A stretch of DNA of 64,000 bases from Ianthella basta (lineage: Eukaryota > Porifera > Demospongiae > Verongiida > Ianthellidae). Shown here in pieces: positions 54,390 to 64,000 of the stretch (the first letter of the stretch is position 1; the number at the start of each line of letters is the position of its first letter). Under the pieces are notes generated by a model. It ran no database searches. It was not told where the DNA came from and worked only from the letters and a program-made list of their open reading frames with translations. The stretch is taken from positions 3,461,272 to 3,525,271 of the forward strand of contig OZ025876.1 in the NCBI GenBank assembly GCA_964019415.1, written 5' to 3'. The position numbers and the translations under genes are program-made.

Positions 54390-55220
54390 ACGTTGGTACG
54401 TAGTACGGAAGTCCTTCTGTAGAATGCCTGCTATGTCTTCCCAACAAGACGAGCCGCGAACAAAGAGATGCTCAACTGCCACGACTTCACGGAGCAGCAG
54501 CACGTCATCTCCGGCCTGAAAGTGCACCCTTGACGACTTCTGGCGGCTGTTTTGAATGCAAAGGACTCGAACTAACTGAAGTTGGAGATGGAGGTTGGAT
54601 GTAAGAGGCAGAAGTAGGCGAACTATTCATGCTGAACCCAGCGCAAGTGATATAACAGGCCTTGCAAGAGGAAGAACAACAACGTTGCAACTATACATAG
54701 TTACCGAGCTTCCTACGTCAAAAATGTTACTTCGTACGTTCGATTTTTGTACCACCTTATCTTTCGGGCCAAACGTAACAAGCCTATTATGTTACGTTTT
54801 ACGTTGTGCTAAACCTCTCTAATACCTTACCACATATGGTAGGTTGGTCGCTTTGGGCAGTAGTTTTAGGTAGGTGGGTGCTTGGATGCTGTCTCTTCTA
54901 GCGGAATCAGCGGTCTGCAAGGCCGACTTCTAAAATTTTGGCTGGTTGCCTCACAAGGACAGCACTGACCAGGTGCGAAGTGTGCTGCTTCTTTCATATA
55001 CTTAAGGTTTCTTACGCTTGCTTGCTACAGCCGTCTCTGTGACTGGCTACTTTTGTCTTTTGCACTATTGCAATTACGCACTCTCTGGTGCCGGCTTTTA
55101 GAGTTTCACACACCTTACTCTTCTGCTGGACAGGTGACTGTCAGGATAGTGAGGGTAAACTGGATGGTGTGGCCACACAAGGACTGTATCGGCCAGGTGG
55201 TAGGTGTGCTGTTGCTTTGA
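54390..55220. other. Unassigned
   Basis: A serine-rich plus frame (MSSQQDEPRTKRCSTATTS, from about 54,433) stops after about 30 codons. No family recognised. Confidence 0.4.
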
Positions 55221-55224
55221 TAGT

Positions 55225-57180
55225 TAAGTTCTGTTACTCTTGCTGGCTATTGTATGGTTCACCTATAGGCATAGTAACAGATCGCTCTAGTACACTTATT
55301 GACTTACTATTCACCACACATACAGAGATGTTGACTACCACAGGTACACTTGCTGAAATTAGTAGAAATCACCAAATGATCTTTGGAGAATAGTCAAAGA
55401 GGATGACAGTATCTGAGAGTACAAGTGTGGTGAGATGCTACAAAAGATGCAACCCTGATGAGCTCACGACTAACTTGCGACAATCCCCTGGCATGTGCTT
55501 GACATCTATGACCACATGGATGACAAGTGGAACTATTGGAAATCCCTCATTCTTGACATTGTGAATAAGCATGCTCCTTTGGTTAAGGTTAGGAGAAGAA
55601 AGGGTAGAAATGATGACTGGATTAATGCGCAAATCAGGCAACAGATGAGATCCAGGAACTACTTTAGAAGGAAGCACAGGAGAAGCAATGCAAAAGAGGA
55701 CTGGGACACGGTCAACCACCTGAAGAGGGAAGTAGATCATTGAATGCAAATAGAGAAGGCTGAGCATTATGCAGCAGTATGCAAAGGTATGTCATATCAG
55801 CCAAAGAATGTCTGGAAACAGCTAAACTCTGCTCTTGGCAGAGGAAAATCGAAGCTCACCCGATCCCTGACACATGAAAGAACGACACTAACGGCCACAA
55901 GAAATTGTGGACTGTTTCCTGTGATCCCTGTATTAACTAAGGTTATTGAATCCCTCATACACCTTCAATTATATGACTACCTAGAGGCACATAAATTGAA
56001 AATGAAATGACATACAAGTTGGTTTTCGACCAAACTATTCTACACAAGATGTTCTGCTGAGAACTGTTGATGACTGGAAGGCTTTAATAGATAAAAATGA
56101 TATGGTTGGGGCAGTTATGATAGACTTAAGTTAGGCATTCGATTTAATTGACCATGGCCTACTTCTAAAGAAGCTCAAAGCATATGGTCCTAATGGATGC
56201 GAGTTAGCCTGGTTTGCTAATTATCTACAAGACTGGAAGTTTAGGGTAGTAATGGAGTGAGTGAGGTCCGAGTGGTGCAATTTTACGAGAGTAGTCCCAC
56301 AGGGCTCCATTTTGGGACCACTCCAGTTTACTCTATTTGTCTATGACCAGCCCAATGTCATGGAGAAATGCACAGTCAATCTCTTTGCTGACGATACATC
56401 CATATACACATCTGACAGCGATCCCAGACGTGTTAGCAACACATTAGATAAGGATCTTTGTCGAGTAGCAAACTGGATAGTGGCAAGTGGACTTAAAATT
56501 AATGCTGCTAAGACCCAATTGATAGTGCTCAGTAAGTAGGATGGTATGAGACGGGCTAATGATGTAGTAGTTCGGTCTGGAGAACAGACACTAACCAAAC
56601 AAGAAACAGTGAAATACTTAGGTGTCCAGATCGACCGAGATTAAAACTGGCAGGAGCACATAGATAGTATTCAACGGAAATGCCTGTCTAAGCTAGCTTT
56701 TTTTGGAAGAGCAAGTACTACCTATTTTCTTCCAAAAGAAAGCTGCTTTACCAGTCGTTTGTACTCCCACATCTTGATTATTCCTCTGTTGTATGGCATC
56801 CCTGTGGCACCACTCTCATTGACAGGGTTGAGAAAGTCCACAACTATGCCATGCGGGTGATCCTTTAAAAATCACCCAGAACATGAAGCCGCCCACTCCA
56901 GCAAACTCTATGGGTGGACCACCTTACATCATCGAAGGCACCTAGCTATGTTAAGTTAGGTACACTGCTGCTTGACCAACAGAGGGCAGGCATTCTTCAA
57001 TTCATCCATTCACCACTGCTACCTATGTATTGTACATTATCTATTTGAAACTCATCCATCCATCATTGTTACCCATGTATTGTACTGTATTGTCTTGTAC
57101 CAAGAATTGCATGAAACTCTACCATATAAAGTAGATGCAGCACTTCTATGGACAAATAAAATAAAATATCTATCTACCTC
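55225..57180 (+). pseudogene. CR1-like LINE, degenerate, with internal deletion
   Basis: The end of the endonuclease (DRSSTLIDLLFTTHTEMLTTTGT) is followed by NVWKQLNSALGRG, then a jump from TATRNCG straight to VIPVLTKVIESLIHLQLYDYL, so the segment with the conserved PDxWK region is deleted. Next are [34 protein letters not shown], an intact FADDTSIYTSD and VKYLGVQIDRD, with several stops. The 3' tail is AATAAAATAAAATATCTATC (57,156-57,175), close in form to the tail of the element at 29.35 kb, which suggests the same family. Confidence 0.82.
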
Positions 57181-57784
57181 TATCTTGGCCAAAATGGCAA
57201 ATGGCAAATGATGAGACGTCACAGCAAATGGCAATACTGAACAATAGGTTTGACGGACAAGCAAGCAACAAAACTAATAGTGACGTCAAGCCGTTTTGGC
57301 CGTTCTGCCATTTGCCATTTTTGCCAACCTTTCTGAAATCGGCTATAGTCTCGATTGTACCCAGACCCCACCCGTCTGCGGGCCGGCAATATTATTATGA
57401 CAAAATGCACTACAACTAATTCATGATTGCAATTGTACGCATGTATGCATGTATGTTCTTGATAATAATAAATAAAACAGTTGAGGACAAAAACAAGACA
57501 ACCTTCACGCTCGCATCCACAATGCCTTGCATTCGACTAGTTATAATCCTAGTGCCCTGTGCACTAGGATGCCCTGGATACTAAGATACTAGTGCTCTGT
57601 ACTCTTAGTGTGTCCTAGTGCCTATTGACATGGTGCACTCTAATAGTCAATTAAAATGAATTGAATATAATTTAAATTGTTCTGGCCACAAGCGAGTTTT
57701 CAAACGCCTCCTTTGAATTTGGTATAAAATTGCAGCTTGAGTTCCATTTTCTTTAATCTTGTAAGAACATGCTTTCCCTCAAAC

Positions 57785-60700
57785 ATGAATAGTTTGGATG
57801 GGTAAGATTCTCTCATGCTAATGGGCATAAGAAAGGTCGTTTAGAACTGTTGGAGGCATGCACTATAGAGTTTCAATGAGCAGTTATTCTCTTTGCAATA
57901 ATAAGCTTTGAGAAAACTTGTTTAGCACCATTTAAAGTCAAACACTAGAGTTTGAATGGGACACACTCCTCCCTTGTTACTGTGCATGATACATATTATT
58001 TCGGATCACTTGGAGTCATGCACCAGTATTAAGATGGGCAACACTCCCCCCTTGCTAATTAACTTGAGAAGAATTGTTTGGAACCATTTGGAGTCATGCA
58101 CTACAGTGTGGCAGGGCAACACTTTCCCCTTGCTAACGGGTATGAGAAAAATGGTTTGGGACCACTTAAAGTCATGCTCTAGAGTTTGGATGGGCAGCCT
58201 TCTCTCCTCACTAATGGGCATGTCATAAGTCGTTTGAAACTTTTAGAGTCATGTACTACAGTTTCAACGAGCAGTAATCCTTGCTAATAATAAGCTTTGA
58301 GAAAGGCACCATTTGGAGTCATGCACTAGAGTTTAGATAGGCAACACGGACCCTTGATAATTGCGAGAAAAGTCATTTGCAACATTATGAGCTATGTACT
58401 GGAGTTTGAAAGGGTAACACACACCCGGTGCTAATGAGTATGAGAAAAGTTGTTTGCAACATTAGGTGTCATGCAATGAAGTTTGTGTAGGTAAGACTTT
58501 CTCCTTGCTTAACGGTACAAAAAAGGCGTTTGCACTAGTGTTTTAATTGATAAGACTTCCTTCCCCCCCCCCCCCCCCCCAATGCAAATAGATATGAGAA
58601 AAGTCGATTGCAACAATTTAAGTAATGCACTGCAGTTCAGATGCGTAAGACTCTCTCATTGATAATGGGTATGAGAAAAGCAGTTTGTAACATTTGGAGT
58701 TATGCACTAAAGATTGGGTTGGTAAGACTATTTCCTTGCTTATGGGTATGCGTAAAGTCATTTGCAAGAATTTAAGTAGTACACTGGAGTTTGAGTGAGT
58801 AAGACTCCCCTTTGATAATGGGTATGAGAAAAATGGTTTGCAACATTTTGAGTTATGCACTGTAGTTTGGGTGAGTAATACACCCAACTTCCAAATGGGC
58901 ATTGAAAAATGGTTTGCAATATTTAGAGTTATGCACTCCAGTTTGGGTGAGAAAGACACATAAAATATAGTCATTTGCATATGTAATACTTTACCTTGTT
59001 AATGTGCATGAGATGAATAGTTTAGAACATTTAGAATGATGCACCAGAGTTTGGATGCAAACGACTCCCCCCTTGCTTATAAGGATTAGTAAAGTCTTTT
59101 GCAAAAATTGCAGTAATGCACTAGAGTTCTGTCTTTTCCTTGCGAATGGGTATGGGAAAAGGTGTTTTCAACATTTGAAATCATGCACTTGAGTTTGAAT
59201 GAGTAAAACTCCCCACTTGCTTACAGGTGTCAGAAAAACGGATTGCAACATTCGGAGTTATGTACTTGTGAATGGGTGGGTAAGACTCCTTCCTTGCTTA
59301 TGGGTATGAGAAACGTCTTTTGCAACAATTTAAGTAATACACGTGAGTTTCGATAGGACACACTCCTCCCTTGTTACTGTGCATGATACGAATTGTTTGG
59401 GACCGCTTGGAGTCATGCACCAGAATTGGAATAGGCAACACTTTCTCTTTGCTAATAGGTTTTAAGAATTGTTTAGAACCATTTGGAGTAATGCACTAAA
59501 GCTTGGATTAGCAACACATCCCCCTTAGCAAATAGGCTTGAGAAAGATTATTTGTGACGAATTGAAGTCGTGCACTACAGTGTGGCAGGGCAACACTCTC
59601 CCCTTGCTATTGAATATGAGTAAAATTGTTTGAAATATTTGGAGTCAAGCATCAGAGTTTGGATGAATAATACTTTCCCTTTGCTAATGAGTATAAGAAA
59701 AGTCATTTAGAACGTTTAAAGACCAGCATTGAAGTTAGAAAGGGCACAGTCTCCCCTCACTAATGAGCATGATAAAAATGGTTTTGGACCGTTTGGAGTA
59801 ATGCCCTTCAGTTGTCATGCACTTCAGTTTGTTTGGCCAACACTTCCCCCTGTTAATAACTATGAAAAAGGTCATTTGGAACAATTGGAGTCATGCACTT
59901 CAGTTTGGTTGGCTTACACTTCCCCCCCTACCCCCCCCCCCCCTGTAAATGAGTGTGAGAAAAGTTATTTGAATGTTATGAAGTCATGCACTAGAGTTTA
60001 ACAGGACAGCATTTTTCCTTTCACTGAGAATGAGAAAAACCGTTTCGAATATTTAGAGTCAAGCAATAGAGTTTGGGAGGATATGACTCCCCTATTGCTA
60101 ATGCGTATAAAAAAAAAGTTGTTTGGAACTTTCGGACTCATGCATTAGAGTTTGGATGGGGAACACTACCCTCTTCCTAGTAGGCTTGGAAAAAATTGAA
60201 ACGTTTGCAGTCAAGCACTAGAGTTTGAATGGGCAACGCTCCCCCATGCTAATGAAAATGACAAAAATTGTTTGGGGCCATTCGAAGTCATGCACTAGAG
60301 ATTGGCAGGGCAACACTACCTTCTTACAAATTGACACGCGAGAACTTTTTCGTAACCGTTTGGAGCCATGAACTTGAGTTCAGCAGGACAACACTTTCCC
60401 ATTGCTAATGATATGAGAAAAGTCAATTGAATCTTTTGGAGCGAAGCGGTAAAATTTGAATGGGCAAGACTCCCACCTTGCTATAGGGTATAAGTAAAGT
60501 TGTTTGGAATTTTTGTCATGCACTAGTGTTTGGCACGGCAACACCCCCCTTTGCTGTTGGGCTAGAGAAATATCATTTGGAACATTTGGAGTCAAGGATG
60601 AAAATGTGGCTGGGTAAGACTCTCCTTTGCTAATGAGTATGAGAAAGTGGGTTTAGACTTTTGGGGTCAAGCAGTTTATTTTCAATGGACAACACTCTAT

Positions 60701-63700
60701 TCTTGCCAATGGGTATGAGAAAATATAATTAGTATCATTCGGATTTATGCACTAGAGTTTGGATAGACAACACTCTCCCCTTGCTAATCATAATGAGAAA
60801 AGCTGTTTGGGACCATTTAGAATCATACACTAAAGTTTGGCAGGGCAACACTTCCCTTGCTATTGAGTATGAGAGATTGCTTGGAATATTTGGAGTCAAG
60901 CATTAGAGTTCGGGTGGGTAAGACTCTCCTCTTGCTAATGGGTAAAGGAAAAGTTGTTTGGAACTTGTAGAGTCAAGCACAAGAGTTTGAATGGGCAAGT
61001 ACTAGACTTTAAATGGGCAACACTCCTCTTTGCAATTGGGTATGAGAAAAACTGTTTGGGACAATTTGGAGGCACGCATTACACTTTGGTAGGGTGGCAC
61101 TCACTTTTTGCTATTGCGTTTGATAAACATAATTTAGAAAATTCAAACCAATCACTACAGATAGGCAGGGCAACACTCCCTCTTGCAATTAGATATGAGT
61201 AAAGTTGCTTGGAAACATCTAGAGTCAAGCACAATAGTTAGGCAGAGAAACACTCCCCGGACCTTTGCTATCGAGCATGAGTAAGCATACTTAGAATCAA
61301 GCATCAGTGTTTAGGTGGGTAAGACCCCCCTTGCTAATGGGTGTGTGAAACGTCGTTTGCATCATTTGGAGTCAAGATGACTTTATGGGACAAAAGATTG
61401 AATGGGTAAGACTCCCCTTGCTATGGGATATGAGAAATATCGTTTGCTATTTTTTGGAGGCATGCACTAAAGTTTGGGTGGGTAAACCTCCCACCTTACT
61501 AATGGGTATGAGCAGCGTCTTTTGCAACATTTGGAGTCATACAATGGACCTTTAGTAGGTAAGGTTCTTCTTGCTAATGGATATGCGAAAAGTGGTTTGC
61601 AACATTTGGAGTGTTGCACTAAAGTTTGAGTGGGTAAGAGTCCTAGCTTGCTCATGGGTATGAGAAACGTCGTTTGCAACATTTGGAGTGATGCACTAAA
61701 ATTTTGGTGGGCATCACTCCTTTCTTTGAAATGGGTTTGAGAATAGTCCTTCGCAACATTTTGGAGTTATGCACTAAAGTTTGGATGTGTGACTCCCCTA
61801 TATATCATGGGTATGATAAAGGTTGTTTGCAACATTTGCAGTAATGCATTGGAGTTAGGATGGGTATGGCTCCCCCATTGACAATGGGTAGGAGTATGTT
61901 GACTTGTAACATCTAGAGTAATGCATTGGAGTTTCTGTAGGTGAGATTCCCCCTTTAAATTGGGCATGAGAAAAGTCATTTGCAACATTTAAAGTCATGC
62001 ACTGGAGTTTGGGTGGTTAATAATCCTCGCTTGCTAATGGGTATGAGTTAGTCGTTTGAAACATTTAGAGTCATGCAGTGTAATTTTGCTGTGTAAGACT
62101 CCACCCTTTGAAAGGGTTTCAGAATAGTCGTTCTTTCCCCTTCGATAAAGGACACGAATAAAGTGGTTTGCAGCATTTGGAGTTATGCACTAGAGATTGT
62201 GTGTGTAAGACTTGCTAATGGGTATGAGAAAAGTCATTTTATGACATTTGGAGTCATGAACTAAAGTTTGGGTAAGTAATGTTTTTCTAGTTATAATGGG
62301 TATTAGGAAAAGTTGTTTACAATTTTTAGAGCCATGCATTAAAGTTTCGACAGGTATGACTCTCTCGTTTAATAATGTGTATGAAAAATTGATTTCCAAC
62401 ATTTGGAGTCAAGCACTGGAGTTTAGTTTGGTAAGACTCTTCTCTTGCTCATGGGTATAAGCCGTTTGCAACATCGAAAGTCATGCCCTAAAGTTTTGGT
62501 GGTTAATAATGCCACCTTGCTAATGGGTATGAGAAACGTGGTTTGCAACACTTGGAGTTATGCACTAAAGTTTATGTGGGTAATATATCTTTCTTGCTAT
62601 TGGATATCAAAAACATTGTTTGCAACATATGGAGTCATGCACTAGAATCTAGATTGGTAAGACTTTTCTTTGCTTATGGGTATTAGAAAAGTCGCTTAAT
62701 CATTTGGAGTGATGCACTGGAGTTCGGAAGAGTAACACTCCCTCCATGCTAGCGTATATGAGCAACGTCGTTTACAACATTTGTAGTTTTGCACTTGAGT
62801 TTGGATGGGTAAACTTTCCTTGCTAATGGGTATAGGAATAGTCGTTTTTAACATTTGGATTCATGCACTGGAGTTTTGGTGGGTTAAACTTTCTATTGTT
62901 AATGGGTATGAGAAACGTTGTTTGCAATAATTGGAGTAATACACTAGAGTTTGGATGCGTAAGACTCCTCTCTTACTAATGGGTATGATAAACGTATCTT
63001 GCAATATTAAGTGTGATGCACTAAAGTTTCGATGGGTAAGACACTTTTTTCTAATGGGTATGAGAAAAGTCGCTTACAACATTGAAGTCAAACACTGGAG
63101 TTTGGATGGGTAAGATCCTTCTTGTTAATGGGTATGAGACATTCATTCACAGCATATGAAGTTATGCATTGGAGTTGGTGCGAATAATACTTTCTTTTTG
63201 CCTAAGGGTATGAGAAAGATCGCTTGCAAAATTTGGAGTCATGCACTAATGTTTAGATTGGTAAGACACCCACCATGCTAACGGGTATGAGAAAAGTGGT
63301 TTGATAACATTTAAGCAATCCACTAAAGTTAAGATATGTAAGACTCCACTATACTAATTGGTATTAGAAAAGCAGTTTGCAACATTTAAAGTTATGAACT
63401 GCAGTTTGGGTGGGTAAGACTCCTTCCTTCCTTATGGGTATGAAAAAAGTCTTTAGCAAAACTTTTAGTAATACACTAGAGTTTGGGTGGGTATGACTCC
63501 CCCATGCTAATGGGTATGAGAAAAGTAGTTTGCAACATTAAAATTTATGCATTATGGCTTGGGTGGGTAAGACTCTTCATTCCTAATGGGTATTAGAAAA
63601 GTCATTTGCAACATTTGAAATAATACTCTGGAGTTTGGATGGGTAAGAATTCCCCTTGATAATGTGTATAATAAAAGTGGTTTGCAACAGTTGGAATCAT

Positions 63701-64000
63701 GCATTGTAGCTTGAATGGGTAATACTCCATCCTTCCTAATGTATATAATAAAAGTCGTTTTCAACATTTGGAATCATTCACTAAAGTTTTGGTGGGCAAG
63801 AATTTCACCTTGATTATCGATATATTTTAAGTCGTTCACAAAAACTGGAGTAATGCACAAGAATTAGGTGTGTAAGACTCCTCCCTTGCTAATGGGTATG
63901 AGAAGAGAATTCTCCGACATATTAAGTGATGCATTAAAGTTTGGATGAGTAAGACATCCCCCCTTTCTAATGGGTATTAGAGAAGTCGTATGCAACATTT
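57785..64000. repeat. Divergent satellite array, ~76-78-base monomers, about 80 copies
   Basis: Each monomer contains, in order, a GTTTGCAACATTTGGAGTCA-like block, ATGCACTAGAGTTTGGATGG, GTAAGACTCCCC, and TTGCTAATGGGTATGAGAAA. Successive GTCATGCAC landmarks at 58,015, 58,092, 58,171 and 58,248 are 77-79 apart. Monomers differ by roughly 10-30 percent. From 57.8 to about 61 kb most have GGCAACACT and TTTGGAACC; from about 61.3 kb most have GGTAAGACT and TTTGCAACA. Two long C runs interrupt it (58,562-58,580; 59,930-59,942). It continues past the window. No gene was seen in it. Confidence 0.96.

Noticed and set aside
57785..64000. CRISPR-like array
   Set aside because: Monomers are contiguous and all parts diverge together; there are no constant repeats alternating with unique spacers, and the DNA is eukaryotic.

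Overview
The window is animal nuclear DNA. Seven spliced exons on the minus strand, with GT-AG borders and matching phases, encode nearly all of one Rh-type ammonium transporter. They run from a start codon near 46.72 kb down to 4.57 kb. Everything else I can support is transposon-derived or repetitive. The mix of CR1-like and RTE-like LINEs, PIF/Harbinger, hAT, pogo-like elements, many small TA-flanked MITEs and frequent 'tagctagc' strings suggests a non-bilaterian marine invertebrate. A sponge is my best guess, but this is inference and not proven.

Layout. 0-4.5 kb: LINE and pogo-like debris below the last recognised Rh exon; the C-terminal exon was not found. 4.5-14.5 kb (intron 6): a duplicated ~0.7-1 kb repeat, a decayed minus-strand LINE (7.25-10.03 kb), two perfect palindromes (10.34-10.44 kb), a pogo-like helix-turn-helix (HTH) fragment and a tRNA-like sequence inside a foldback. 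14.5-14.9 kb: exons 6 and 5, split by a 98-base intron. 14.9-21.1 kb (intron 4): hairpin MITEs in a tandem duplication, a plus-strand LINE, a repeat carrying a promoter-like start, and foldbacks. 21.1-31.7 kb (intron 3): exon 4 at its edge, two LINE clades, a pogo-type MITE and a CR1-like LINE. 31.7-43.1 kb (intron 2): a CA microsatellite, a deleted hAT transposon, an apparently intact two-gene PIF/Harbinger transposon (35.94-38.68 kb) and a MITE with a decayed HIRAN-like ORF (38.86-39.54 kb). The last two are both nested in one older repeat. 43.1-46.7 kb: exons 2 and 1 and the likely Rh promoter. 46.9-57.2 kb: repeats, minisatellites and a second CR1-like LINE. 57.8 kb to the window end: a 6.2 kb array of divergent ~76-78 base monomers.

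How the parts relate. The Rh protein assembled from the exons has both pore histidines of the Amt/Rh fold, so the gene looks functional. It spans about 42 kb because its introns (3.1-11.1 kb, except one of 98 bases) are full of transposons. The Harbinger element is the only other unit with long open genes: a transposase with a complete DDE triad and a convergent Myb/SANT-like partner between matching terminal repeats. It may still be mobile or recently active. The other elements are broken by stops, frameshifts or internal deletions.
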